Positions 40,127-48,782 of a stretch of 64,000 bases of DNA are shown piece by piece (position 1 is the stretch's first letter; each line of letters opens with the position of its first letter). This stretch comes from Bradyrhizobium huanghuaihaiense. Its GTDB lineage: Bacteria > Pseudomonadota > Alphaproteobacteria > Rhizobiales > Xanthobacteraceae. The notes beneath the pieces are model-generated. The model worked only from the letters and a program-made list of their open reading frames with translations, ran no database searches and had not been told where the DNA came from. The position numbers and the translations under genes were made by a program. Location: the NCBI RefSeq assembly GCF_007830635.1, contig NZ_VLLA01000002.1:62001-126000 (forward strand), read 5' to 3'.

Positions 40127-42490
40127 ATGCCCGTCGATTCCGCCCGCCTCGACACGTTGACCGCTCTCAGCCGCAAGGCGCTGTGGCTGTCGTCCTGGAC
40201 CATCCACCACGCCAATCACATCCGCCCCAATGCTGATGGACTCAAGGTCGGGGGACACCAGGCCTCGTCCGCCTCGCTCGCCACCATCATGTCGGCGCTG
40301 TATTTCCATGTGCTGCGACCCGAGGACCGCGTCGCGGTGAAGCCGCATGCGAGCCCGGTGTTTCACGCCATCCAGTATCTGTTCGGCCGGCAGAGCCGCG
40401 AGAAGCTGGAGAACTTTCGCGGCTTCAAGGGCGCACAGTCCTATCCCTCGCGCACCAAGGACGTCGACGACGTCGATTTCTCCACCGGCTCGGTCGGCCT
40501 CGGCGTCGCGCAGACGCTGTTCGCTTCGCTGGTGCAGGACTACGTCAAGGCGCATGGCTGGATGAAGGACCGCCGCGAAGGGCGGATGATTGCCCTCGTC
40601 GGCGATGCCGAGATGGACGAGGGCAACATCTTCGAAGCCCTGGCAGAAGGGTGGAAGCACGGCCTGCGCAACACCTGGTGGGTGGTCGACTATAACCGCC
40701 AGTCGCTCGATGCCGTGGTGCGCGAGGGTCTGTGGGAAAAGTTCGAGACCATGTTCCGCAATTTCGGCTGGGACGTCGTCATCGTGAAATACGGTCGGCT
40801 GATGCGCGAAGCCTTTGCCGAGCCCGGCGGCGAGGCGCTGAAGCGCTGGATCGATAATTGCCCGAACGCGCTCTACGCGGCGCTGTGTTTCCAGGGCGGT
40901 GCGGCCTTCAGAAAACATCTGCACGACGAGATCGGCGATCAGGGGCCGATCACCAAGCTGATCGACAAGCGCAGCGACGAGGAGCTGCTGGCGCTGATGT
41001 CGAATCTCGGCGGCCACGACATGGCGAGCATGCTGGAGGCGTTCGAATCCATCGACCACGACCGCCCGGTCTGCTTCATCGCCTATACCATCAAGGGCGT
41101 CGGCCTGCCGTTCCAGGGACACAAGGACAACCACGCCGGCCTGATGACGGTCGCGCAGATGGAGAAATATCGCGACAGCCAGAACATCCGTCCCGGGCAC
41201 GAATGGGACAAGTACGAGGGTCTCGCGCAGTCCGCCGCCGAACTGGATGCCTTCCTCGCAAACGTGCCGTTCAACCAGGACGGCCGCCGGCTGACCGCGC
41301 CTGTCATCGAGGTGCCTGCGCAGCTCAGCTTCAAGCCGTCGCCGCAGATGTCGACCCAGCAGGGTTTTGGCCTCGTGCTGAACGAGATCGCCCGCGGCGA
41401 CAGCGAGCTCGCAAAACGCATCGTCACGACCTCGCCCGACGTCACCGTCTCGACCAATCTCGGCCCCTGGGTGAACCGGCGCGGCCTGTTCGCGCGCGCC
41501 GAGAAGGCGGATTTATTCCGCAGCGAGAAAATTCCGTCCACATTCAACTGGGACTTCTCGCCAAAAGGCCAGCATCTGGAGCTCGGCATTGCCGAGATGA
41601 ACCTGTTCATCATGCTCTCCGCGCTCGGCCTGTCGCACCAGATCAACGGCGCGCGGCTGCTGCCGGTCGGTACGCTCTACGATCCCTTCATCGAGCGCGG
41701 CCTCGATGCGCTGAACTATGCCTGCTACCAGGATGCACGCTTCATGGTGGCGGCGACGCCGTCCGGCATCACGCTCGCGCCCGAGGGCGGCGCGCACCAG
41801 TCGATCGCGACGCCGCTGATCGGCATGGCGCAGGACGGGCTCGCCTCGTTCGAGCCGGCCTTCGTCGACGAGCTCGCCGTGATCATGGGCTGGGGTTTTG
41901 ACCACATGCAGCGCGATCCGGGCGAGGGCGGTTCCGTTTACCTGCGCCTCTCCACGCGCAGCATCGAGCAGGCGCAGCGGATCATGACGCCTGAACTGCA
42001 GCAGGGCATCACCGACGGCGCCTATTGGCTGCGCAAGCCCGGTCCGAATGCCGAGGTCGTGATCGCCTATACCGGCGCAGTCGCGCCCGAGGCGATCGAG
42101 GCGACCGGCTTCATCGGCGAAAGCCGCCGCGACGTCGGCCTGCTCGCGATCACCTCGGCCGACCGTCTCCACGCGGGCTGGACCGCCGCACGGAAATTGC
42201 GCCGCGACCGGCGCGGGGTGCAGCATCTCAGCCACATCGAAAAGCTGCTGGCGCCGCTGCCGCGCGACTGCGGCATCGTGACCTTGATCGACGGCCATCC
42301 GTCCGCGCTCGGCTGGCTCGGCAGCGTCCGCGGCCACCGCGTCGAGGCGCTCGGCGTCGAGCAGTTCGGCCAGACCGGCAGCATCGCGGACCTTTATCGC
42401 CACTACGGCATCGACGCGAATGCGATCATCGATGCGGCCGAAAGCCTCACCACCGGCGCGCCGGTGCTGCACCGGAAGATGGCAGTGTAG
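40127..42490 (+). CDS. AceE-like 2-oxoacid dehydrogenase E1 (transketolase family)
   Basis: A 787-residue thiamine-diphosphate enzyme, homodimeric-type. The N-terminal half has HHANHIRPN, GGHQASSAS and the ThDP motif GDAEMDEGNIFEAL...WWVVDYNRQ. The pyrimidine-binding half has QHLELGIAEMNLF. It is shorter than AceE (about 890) and matches MdeB, the E1-like protein encoded with an Lrp-type regulator and methionine gamma-lyase in Pseudomonas putida. Here the lyase and E2/E3 genes are missing. The substrate is probably a short 2-oxoacid such as 2-oxobutyrate (inference). Confidence 0.88.
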   Translation: MPVDSARLDTLTALSRKALWLSSWTIHHANHIRPNADGLKVGGHQASSASLATIMSALYFHVLRPEDRVAVKPHASPVFHAIQYLFGRQSREKLENFRGFKGAQSYPSRTKDVDDVDFSTGSVGLGVAQTLFASLVQDYVKAHGWMKDRREGRMIALVGDAEMDEGNIFEALAEGWKHGLRNTWWVVDYNRQSLDAVVREGLWEKFETMFRNFGWDVVIVKYGRLMREAFAEPGGEALKRWIDNCPNALYAALCFQGGAAFRKHLHDEIGDQGPITKLIDKRSDEELLALMSNLGGHDMASMLEAFESIDHDRPVCFIAYTIKGVGLPFQGHKDNHAGLMTVAQMEKYRDSQNIRPGHEWDKYEGLAQSAAELDAFLANVPFNQDGRRLTAPVIEVPAQLSFKPSPQMSTQQGFGLVLNEIARGDSELAKRIVTTSPDVTVSTNLGPWVNRRGLFARAEKADLFRSEKIPSTFNWDFSPKGQHLELGIAEMNLFIMLSALGLSHQINGARLLPVGTLYDPFIERGLDALNYACYQDARFMVAATPSGITLAPEGGAHQSIATPLIGMAQDGLASFEPAFVDELAVIMGWGFDHMQRDPGEGGSVYLRLSTRSIEQAQRIMTPELQQGITDGAYWLRKPGPNAEVVIAYTGAVAPEAIEATGFIGESRRDVGLLAITSADRLHAGWTAARKLRRDRRGVQHLSHIEKLLAPLPRDCGIVTLIDGHPSALGWLGSVRGHRVEALGVEQFGQTGSIADLYRHYGIDANAIIDAAESLTTGAPVLHRKMAV

Positions 42491-42506
42491 TCGGGGTAAC
42501 CGGCCG

Positions 42507-42645
42507 CATGGGCCCCGGCTCTGCAGCGCACCGCTGAAGAAGCGCTGCGCTGCGTCCGGGGCACGAGAGTGTTTGCATCCGTTCTAATCTCGTGTCCCGG
42601 GCGCACTGCGGCGCGAAGTGCCGCGGTGCTGAACCGGGACCCATG
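42507..42645. repeat. Dispersed palindrome (second copy of the CCGGGGC family)
   Basis: CATGGGCCCCGGCTCTGCAG on the left and CCGGGACCCATG on the right form the ends; inner GTCCGGGGCACGAGA and TCTCGTGTCCCGG pair. It resembles the element at 33.96 kb with its halves swapped. It fills the gap between the E1 gene and the aldehyde dehydrogenase. Confidence 0.75.
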
Positions 42646-42793
42646 GCCGCGCTTGCCTCAGTTCAAACCACGCCCCATATTCCGCGCGTCCGCCGCAACG
42701 CTGGCCCCGCATATGGCGGGTTCAATTGCCGGCGCTTTCGTGCAAGGATGCCTGCCGAAACGCCCCCTCCAAGCCCCCAAGAAGAGGTTAACG

Positions 42794-44224
42794 ATGGTCA
42801 ATCGCATGCAATTCTACATCGACGGCGCCTGGGTCGATCCCGCCGTCAAGAAGTCCACCGCCGTGGTCAATCCCGCGACGGAAGAGGCGATGTACGAGGT
42901 TGCGCTCGGCTCCAAGGCCGATGTCGACAAGGCCGTTGCCGCCGCCAAGCGCGCCTTCGCAACGTTCTCCCAGACCAGCCGCGAGGAGCGCGTCGCGCTG
43001 CTCTCGAAAGTCATCGAGGTCTACAAGGGCCGTCTCAAGGAGATCGGCGCCGCCGTCTCCGACGAGATGGGCGCACCGCTGCCGATGGCGGAGAAGCTGC
43101 AGGCCGGTGCCGGCCTCGGCCATCTCATGACCACGCTCGACGTGCTCAAGAACTATCATTTCGAGGAGCCGGTCGGCACCGCCATGGTGCTGCGCGAGCC
43201 GGTCGGCGTGGTCGGCATGATCACGCCCTGGAACTGGCCGCTCAACCAGATCGCCTGCAAGGTCGCGCCCGCGCTCGCCGCCGGCTGCACCATGATCCTG
43301 AAGCCCTCGGAGTTCACGCCGACCTCGGCGCTGATCTTCGCGGAAATCCTCCATGAAGCCGGCGTGCCGAAGGGCGTGTTCAACCTCGTCAACGGCCTCG
43401 GCCCCGAGGTCGGCGCCGCCATGAGCGAGCACCCCGATATCGACATGATCTCCTTCACCGGCTCGACCCGCGCCGGCATCGATGTGGCCAAGCGCGCGGC
43501 ACCGACCGTGAAGCGCGTCAGCCAGGAACTCGGCGGCAAGTCGCCGAACGTCATCCTCGACGGCGCCGACCTCACGAAGGCGGTGACCGGCGGCGTGATG
43601 CACATGTTCAACAACTCCGGCCAGTCCTGCAACGCGCCCTCGCGCATGATCGTGCCGCTGTCGAAGATGAAGGAGGTCGCTGCGATCGCGAAGGCGGTCG
43701 CCGACAAGACCAAGGCCGGTGATCCGCGCGGCGAAGGCACCACCATCGGCCCGGTCGTCAACCGCGGCCAGTGGGACAAGATCCAGGCGCTGATCAAGAA
43801 GGGCATCGACGAGGGCGCAACGCTCGTCGCCGGCGGCCCGGGCCTGCCCGAAGGCGTCAACAAGGGCTTCTACGTCCGCCCGACCATCTTCGCCGACGTC
43901 ACCCCCGAGATGACGATCGCCCGCGAAGAGATCTTCGGACCGGTGCTGACCATCCTCGGCGCCAAGGACGAAGCCGAGGCCGTGCACATCGCCAACGACA
44001 CGCCGTATGGCCTCGCGGGCTATGTCTCGGGCGCGACGGTCGAGGACGCCAAGCGCGTCGGCCGTCAGATCCGCGCCGGCAACGTCAACCTCCAGGGCGT
44101 GCCCAACGACCGCACCGCGCCGTTCGGCGGCTACAAGCAGTCGGGCAACGGCCGCGAGTGGGGCAAGTACGGCCTCGAGGATTTCCTCGAGGTGAAGGCG
44201 GTGGCCGGCTTCAACGCGGCGTAG
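42794..44224 (+). CDS. NAD(P)-dependent aldehyde dehydrogenase
   Basis: A 476-residue enzyme of the aldehyde dehydrogenase superfamily. Catalytic Cys279 lies in NNSGQSCNAPSR and the general base Glu245 in SQELGGKSP. Cofactor motifs are TPWNWPLNQ and FTGSTRAG. A typical soluble aldehyde dehydrogenase of broad substrate range. The ATG at 42794 starts MVNRMQFYIDG, normal for the family. It has an own strong terminator and stands alone after a repeat. Confidence 0.95.
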   Translation: MVNRMQFYIDGAWVDPAVKKSTAVVNPATEEAMYEVALGSKADVDKAVAAAKRAFATFSQTSREERVALLSKVIEVYKGRLKEIGAAVSDEMGAPLPMAEKLQAGAGLGHLMTTLDVLKNYHFEEPVGTAMVLREPVGVVGMITPWNWPLNQIACKVAPALAAGCTMILKPSEFTPTSALIFAEILHEAGVPKGVFNLVNGLGPEVGAAMSEHPDIDMISFTGSTRAGIDVAKRAAPTVKRVSQELGGKSPNVILDGADLTKAVTGGVMHMFNNSGQSCNAPSRMIVPLSKMKEVAAIAKAVADKTKAGDPRGEGTTIGPVVNRGQWDKIQALIKKGIDEGATLVAGGPGLPEGVNKGFYVRPTIFADVTPEMTIAREEIFGPVLTILGAKDEAEAVHIANDTPYGLAGYVSGATVEDAKRVGRQIRAGNVNLQGVPNDRTAPFGGYKQSGNGREWGKYGLEDFLEVKAVAGFNAA

Positions 44225-44247
44225 GCTTTATCGCTTGAACGAATGTG

Positions 44248-44280
44248 ACGCCGGAGCGGGAAACCGCTCCGGCGTTTTTT
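44248..44280 (+). terminator. Intrinsic terminator of the aldehyde dehydrogenase gene
   Basis: ACGCCGGAGCGG and CCGCTCCGGCGT form a perfect 12-bp stem capped by the GNRA tetraloop GAAA, followed by TTTTT. It begins 23 bases behind the stop codon. Confidence 0.95.
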
Positions 44281-44282
44281 CG

Positions 44283-44365
44283 TCATTGCGAGGAGCGCTT
44301 GCGACGAAGCAATCCAGGCTGCCTCCGCAGAGACAGTCTGGATTGCTTCGCTTCGCTCGCAATGA
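44283..44365. repeat. Dispersed palindrome (TCATTGCGAG family)
   Basis: TCATTGCGAGGAGCG...GAAGCAATCCAG on the left mirrors CTGGATTGCTTCG...CGCTCGCAATGA on the right. It directly follows the terminator of the aldehyde dehydrogenase. Confidence 0.8.
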
Positions 44366-44380
44366 CGGAGGAGAGACCTC

Positions 44381-44468
44381 GTAGGGTGGGCAAAGGAGCG
44401 TAGCGACGTGCCCACCACCTCGCGGCGAACAAGAAATGGTGGGCACGCTTTCGCTTTGCCCACCCTAC
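44381..44468. repeat. Dispersed palindrome (GTAGGGTGGGCAAAG family)
   Basis: GTAGGGTGGGCAAAG and CTTTGCCCACCCTAC form the outer arms; CGTGCCCACCA and TGGTGGGCACG the inner ones. Same family as at 38.2 kb. Confidence 0.8.
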
Positions 44469-44497
44469 GAGACCGTGCTCACGGCGGGAAAAGAATC

Positions 44498-44567
44498 GTA
44501 GCCCGCATGGAGCGACGCGAAATGCGGGGACACTTTCCCGGATTACGCTGCGCTCCATCCGGGCTAC
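44498..44567. repeat. Dispersed palindrome (GTAGCCCGCATGGAGCG family)
   Basis: GTAGCCCGCATGGAGCG pairs with CGCTCCATCCGGGCTAC with one mismatch. With the two preceding repeats it forms a cluster of three different families between the aldehyde dehydrogenase terminator and the SMP-30 gene stop. Confidence 0.8.
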
Positions 44568-44580
44568 GGGAAAGCAGTGC

Positions 44581-45558
44581 CTATCCCCCCAACGCCCCCT
44601 GCGTATTCACATACAGCGCGTAGATCGACTGGCTCGCGGCCATGAACAAGCGGTTGCGCTTGACGCCGCCGAAGCAGAGATTGGCGCAGCGCTCGGGCAG
44701 TGCGATGCGGCCGATCATGACGCCGTCGGGCGCGAACACCACGACGCCGTCGAGCTCGGGATCGCCCATGCCCCAGCCGCACCAGAGATTGCCGTCGATG
44801 TCGCAGCGCATGCCATCGGGCGTGCCGGGGCCGGCATCGATGTGAACGCGCTTGTTGGAGATGGCAGTGCCCTCAGGCGAGACGTCATAGGCGAGGATCT
44901 TGCGGTTCGGTTGCCCACGCGATTCCACGACGTACAGAATCTTCTCGTCCGGCGAGAAGCACAGCCCGTTTGGCCCGAGCACGCCTTCGGCGACGATGGT
45001 TGCCTTGCCGGTTTCGGGATCGAACCGATAGACGTTCGGCTCGATCTCGGGCTCGGCCTTGTAGCCCTCGTAATTGCCGAGCAGGCCGAAGGTCGGATCG
45101 GTGAACCAGATTGAGCCGTCCGATTTAACAACGACATCGTTCGGCGAGTTCAACTGTTTGCCGTCGAATTGATCCATCAGCACCGTGATGCTGCCGTCAT
45201 ATTCGGTACGGGTCACGCGGCGCCCGCCATGCTCGCAGGTCACGAGCCGGCCCTGGCGGTCGCGCGTGTTGCCGTTGGCGAAATTGGATGGTTTGCGGAA
45301 GACCGAGACCGCGCCGGTCTCCTCCTCCCATTTGATGATGCGCTGGTTCGGAATGTCGCTGCAGAGCAGATAGCGCCCGTCGCCGAACCAGACCGGGCCC
45401 TCGGCCCAGCGCAGCCCGGTCGCAATCCGCTCCACCGCCGACAGTTTCAGCCAGTATTTCTCGAAGCGGGGATCGAGCGCGCGGATCGCCGGATCCGGAT
45501 AATAGCTCGCCGGCCGCCAGCCTAGCCGCTCCTGGGAGTGGGACGATGCCTCATTCAT
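44581..45558 (-). CDS. SMP-30/gluconolactonase-family lactonase
   Basis: A 325-residue beta-propeller lactonase. Key segments are GLRWAEGPVWFGDGRYLLCSD, NSPNDVVVKSDGSIWFTDPT, GPNGLCFSPDEKILYVVES and TPDGMRCDIDGNLWCGWG, supplying the divalent-metal ligands (Glu, Asn, Asp). Longer and closer to true gluconolactonases than the paralogue at 34.2 kb. It is divergent from a uronate dehydrogenase gene 89 bases away. Uronate dehydrogenase makes an aldarolactone, so this enzyme may open that lactone. Confidence 0.92.
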   Translation of the reverse strand: MNEASSHSQERLGWRPASYYPDPAIRALDPRFEKYWLKLSAVERIATGLRWAEGPVWFGDGRYLLCSDIPNQRIIKWEEETGAVSVFRKPSNFANGNTRDRQGRLVTCEHGGRRVTRTEYDGSITVLMDQFDGKQLNSPNDVVVKSDGSIWFTDPTFGLLGNYEGYKAEPEIEPNVYRFDPETGKATIVAEGVLGPNGLCFSPDEKILYVVESRGQPNRKILAYDVSPEGTAISNKRVHIDAGPGTPDGMRCDIDGNLWCGWGMGDPELDGVVVFAPDGVMIGRIALPERCANLCFGGVKRNRLFMAASQSIYALYVNTQGALGG

Positions 45559-45611
45559 GTCGGTTCTCTCGTTTCGTTCCCTCTGGACAATTCTGCTATC
45601 ATTAGAGACAC

Positions 45612-45630
45612 GTGACCGCAAATCGGTCAC
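45612..45630. promoter_or_regulatory. Candidate operator between lactonase and uronate dehydrogenase genes
   Basis: GTGACCG-CAAAT-CGGTCAC is a perfect inverted repeat with 7-base arms. It lies 17 bases before the uronate dehydrogenase start in the shared divergent promoter region. The shape suits a dimeric repressor such as a GntR- or LacI-type protein; the regulator is not encoded next to it. Confidence 0.6.
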
Positions 45631-45647
45631 TAACGGCGAGGGACAAC

Positions 45648-46472
45648 ATGCCGCGTATTTTGATGACGGGAGCTTCGGGCGGAATCGGCACGAGCCTGCG
45701 AAAACTGCTGCCGCCGATCTACCCGGATCTCCTGCTCTCCGACATCAAGCCGCCGGCCGATCTCGGCGCGAACGAAAAATTCAAGGCGGCGGATCTCGCC
45801 GATCTCGCGCAATGCGAGGCGATCTGCGAGGGGGTCGACGGCATCATCCATTTCGGCGGCTATTCGGTCGAAGGTACCTGGGACCAGATCCTTCAGGCCA
45901 ACATCATCGGCGGCTACAATCTGTTCGAGGCGGCGTACCGCAAGGGCGTCAAGCGCGTGGTGTTCGCCTCGTCGAACCACGCCGTCGGCTTCTATCCGCG
46001 TCACCACAAGATCGGCACCGACGTCACCCCGCGGCCCGACGGGCGCTACGGCGTCAGCAAGGTGTTCGGCGAAGCCGTCGGCGCGCTCTATGCCGACAAG
46101 CACGGGCTGAAGGTGACTTGCCTGCGCATCGGCAATTTCGGCGACATGCCGCTCGACCAGCGCCGGCTCGCGATTTGGCTCAAGCCCGACGACCTCGTGC
46201 AGCTCTGCCGCATCGGGTTAGAGCATCCCGACATCCATTTCGAAATCTTCTACGGCGCCTCCCTCAACGAGCGCGCCTGGTGGGACAACCACCGCGCCTA
46301 CGAACTCGGCTATCGTCCCACCGGCCGCGCCGAAGATTTCCGCGAGCACGCGATGGCCGAGCAGGCCAAGCTGAAGCCGGATCCGGTCGGCGATTATTTC
46401 CAGGGCGGCACGTTCTGCAGCATGGAGTTCGACGCCGATCCGAGCCGCATCATCGATTGGAAGAAGCGGTAG
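45648..46472 (+). CDS. Uronate dehydrogenase-like NAD-dependent SDR
   Basis: A 274-residue extended short-chain dehydrogenase. The NAD motif is TGASGGIG at the N-terminus; the catalytic Ser, Tyr134 and Lys138 lie in FASSNHAVGFYP and RYGVSK. The pattern (IIHFGGYSVEGTWDQILQAN, ASSNHAVGFYP, GASLNERAWWDN, FQGGTF) closely follows Agrobacterium uronate dehydrogenase, which oxidises glucuronate and galacturonate to aldarolactones. Paired divergently with a lactonase, it suggests the oxidative uronate pathway. Confidence 0.88.
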   Translation: MPRILMTGASGGIGTSLRKLLPPIYPDLLLSDIKPPADLGANEKFKAADLADLAQCEAICEGVDGIIHFGGYSVEGTWDQILQANIIGGYNLFEAAYRKGVKRVVFASSNHAVGFYPRHHKIGTDVTPRPDGRYGVSKVFGEAVGALYADKHGLKVTCLRIGNFGDMPLDQRRLAIWLKPDDLVQLCRIGLEHPDIHFEIFYGASLNERAWWDNHRAYELGYRPTGRAEDFREHAMAEQAKLKPDPVGDYFQGGTFCSMEFDADPSRIIDWKKR

Positions 46473-46601
46473 CGTCGACAATGCAGGTGCGCCCTCCCGG
46501 CTCGGCTTGCGGGGCCGGGAGAGGGCACGATCGCGATGACGGCGGAGCTTTTTGAACGGCCCCTTGCGTCTAACGTCTGAATTCACACCGTAGAGTTCCG
46601 G

Positions 46602-46619
46602 ATTTCCGTTTTCGGAAAT
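46602..46619. promoter_or_regulatory. Short inverted repeat upstream of a small exported protein gene
   Basis: ATTTCCG-TTTT-CGGAAAT, perfect 7-base arms, in an AT-richer intergenic stretch about 95 bases before the next start. It could be an operator or a small hairpin. Confidence 0.35.
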
Positions 46620-46712
46620 AGGCGTTCTATTGTCGGAACACGTGAAGCGTTTCTTCTATGCATTGCGTCGCGGACGTGACCGCCTTTTCATTCTAGCGAT
46701 TGTGGAAGCAAG

Positions 46713-47009
46713 ATGCGCAAGATGGTTCTCTCAGGGGCCGCGGTGTTGACCGTCGTCATCGTCGCCGCGGTATCCTGGCCCACGCCGCGCCCGGACGTGG
46801 AGCGTTTCGGGGACAGTGTCTACGAAACGATCTGGTTCTGGCGCATCCCGGCCTACGCCCACAATTCAGCCTGGAGCGTGCGCTGGATGTGGAACGATCC
46901 GCTGCGCGCACAGGCAAGATGCTGCCGGGCCACGCCGCAGCCGATCTCCGAACCGGGCTCGCAGGTTCCTCCGGCCAGTCAGGCGATCGCGCGCTTGGCA
47001 GGCAGGTAA
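46713..47009 (+). CDS. Hypothetical membrane-anchored protein
   Basis: A 98-residue frame with a hydrophobic N-terminus (MVLSGAAVLTVVIVAAVSW) that acts as signal or anchor, then a Trp-rich middle (ETIWFWRIPAYAHNSAWSVRWMW) and a Pro/Ala/Gln tail. GGAAGC precedes the ATG. An overlapping frame from 46700 is as long. No family is recognised. The start of a low-conservation region. Confidence 0.45.
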   Translation: MRKMVLSGAAVLTVVIVAAVSWPTPRPDVERFGDSVYETIWFWRIPAYAHNSAWSVRWMWNDPLRAQARCCRATPQPISEPGSQVPPASQAIARLAGR

Positions 47010-47204
47010 AACGGCCGCGTAGTTTCTGGTTGAAGTGCTGCATCACGCGCTGTGCCAGCTGGACGCAGATGGTTCCGCAGATAGTTCGCATTTCTCTCAA
47101 ATGAGTTCCTTGCTTTAAGCTTAACCAGAAACCTAATCCTCGATTTACAGCTGCAATCTACAGTTTACCTTGTTCTTGAATCAGTCATTCAAGGACGCCA
47201 AACA

Positions 47205-47819
47205 ATGCGCCGCTTAGCGCTCAACTCATGTCTCGTGATTGTTCTGGCGGCATCGGGTTTCAGCGCGTCCGCCGACGAGAAGGCCGATGGCGGCAGCTCG
47301 GCGTCGCTGGCTCCGCGTACGAAGATCGAATGTTCGCTCAAGCGCAAGCCTGGCGAACCGCTCGATCCCCCGTCAACGGCTGCCATCCCCTCGGCCGAAT
47401 CCTTCGTTGCCGGCGAGTATTTCAGGGAGGACATTACGCCGACCGCGCGCGTCAAGATTTCGTGGCTCGGCGCGACCTTCGCGCGCCGGTTCGCCGTCAA
47501 GGTCGAAACCACGGACGACACGTCTCTGCAGACTCATGTCTTGAACAATCCTGCAAATGCCGCGCAGATCGTCGATGAGCTGGGCGCTCGCGCCGAGAGC
47601 AAGCTTGCCGATGTCTGGTGTCTGTTGAAGCTGCAGGCCAACGGCGAAAGCGGGGCGCTGCAGACCAGCTCCGCTCCGAACCTCTTCTTTGTCCGTGACG
47701 GCACGGGCGATCTCGGCGTGGTTGACGCCCTGTGGGGTGGCGCGGGCTGGGAAATTGGAGCCAGTCCCATCAGAAACCCGCGGGCATGGACTCCCGGCAC
47801 GCGCGTTTTCTCTCACTGA
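47205..47819 (+). CDS. Hypothetical exported protein
   Basis: A 204-residue protein with a signal peptide (MRRLALNSCLVIVLAASGFSASA), so probably periplasmic. The mature part has two cysteines (IECSL, DVWCLL) and no known motif. AAGGACGCC lies before the ATG. GC content and codon use look lower than in the metabolic genes, as for the other exported proteins in this region. Function unknown. Confidence 0.75.
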   Translation: MRRLALNSCLVIVLAASGFSASADEKADGGSSASLAPRTKIECSLKRKPGEPLDPPSTAAIPSAESFVAGEYFREDITPTARVKISWLGATFARRFAVKVETTDDTSLQTHVLNNPANAAQIVDELGARAESKLADVWCLLKLQANGESGALQTSSAPNLFFVRDGTGDLGVVDALWGGAGWEIGASPIRNPRAWTPGTRVFSH

Positions 47820-47926
47820 GACGAGACGTCCTCGGTCTTCGCAGGCGGGGCGCGGCGGCCGATCCTTCTCGGCCTGCTGCATCCGTGGTGATGCCTTGCG
47901 CGCGCTTCAGCGCGCCGTCATGTGGC

Positions 47927-48757
47927 CTAGTCCATGCCTTCGTCGGGAATATTCAGGATGGTCCCGCAGGCCTTGCAATGCACCGCGTCCACGTCATGGC
48001 GCTGCAGGCCGCAGACCGGGCAGGGAAAGCGCACCTTGGACGGCGCGAGCAGGGCCTTGGCGAGATTCAGGAACAGGGTCACGCCAAAGATCATGATCAC
48101 GACGGTGATCAGGCGTCCGACCGTGCCGGGCAAGGTGATGTCGCCGAAGCCGGTCGTGGTCAGTGCGGTGACCGTGAAGTAGAGCGCGTCGGCATAGTTG
48201 GTGATCTGTTGGTTATGGGACCTCTGGGTCTCGTAGACGACCCCTGTCATCACGAAAATGAACACGCCGAGGTTGGCGACGGCAAAGACGACTTCCTCGT
48301 TTCGCCGAAAGAAGGCGCTGTCGATCCGCAAGCGCGCCACCATCTGGTAGTCGCGCAACAGCCGCAACGTTCGAAACGCGCGCAGGAATCCCCCGGCTTC
48401 GCCGGCAAGCGGCGCGAGGAACGAAATGATGACGACGATGTCGGTCCAGGTCGAAAGCCGCACGAGCTCATGCAGCGGCCGGCGGCTGATAATCATCCGG
48501 GCAGCGAAATCCGCGAGGATCAAGATGCCGAACACGACGTCGAGTGCCTCGATCGTTCTGGTGCGGGGCAGAAACGAGGTCGCGATGATGAACAGAACCG
48601 TGACGATATCGAGCGCGAGCAGGGCGTAGCGAAATCTGACGCACCCGAACGTGTCGCCTTCGTAAAGCTGCCGGATCCTGCCCTTCAGGCGCTCGAATGG
48701 GACCGCGACAGCGTCGAGCAGCCCATGTCCCTTTGTGTTGTTGCGATGAACCACCAT
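47927..48757 (-). CDS. Voltage-gated-like potassium channel with C-terminal zinc ribbon
   Basis: A 276-residue ion channel. Four voltage-sensor-like helices (S4 with FLRAFRTLRLLRDYQMVARLR) are followed by a pore with the filter TTTGFGD, a variant of TVGYGD. Behind the last helix comes a short zinc-ribbon motif CPVCG...CKACG, unusual for such channels. The ATG at 48757 gives a short N-terminus. It lies 25 bases behind the transglutaminase gene, probably one transcript. Confidence 0.88.
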   Translation of the reverse strand: MVVHRNNTKGHGLLDAVAVPFERLKGRIRQLYEGDTFGCVRFRYALLALDIVTVLFIIATSFLPRTRTIEALDVVFGILILADFAARMIISRRPLHELVRLSTWTDIVVIISFLAPLAGEAGGFLRAFRTLRLLRDYQMVARLRIDSAFFRRNEEVVFAVANLGVFIFVMTGVVYETQRSHNQQITNYADALYFTVTALTTTGFGDITLPGTVGRLITVVIMIFGVTLFLNLAKALLAPSKVRFPCPVCGLQRHDVDAVHCKACGTILNIPDEGMD

Positions 48758-48782
48758 GGTCAGCGACCGCCATGCCCGCGGT

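Noticed and set aside
33840..44570. Repeated palindromes considered as a CRISPR array
   Set aside because: The elements differ from each other, are kilobases apart and have no regular spacers or cas genes.
46700..47104. 134-residue alternative frame overlapping the 46.7 kb small protein
   Set aside because: The competing frame has a hydrophobic leader and a better ribosome-binding site; the longer one is Arg/Gly-rich without pattern.
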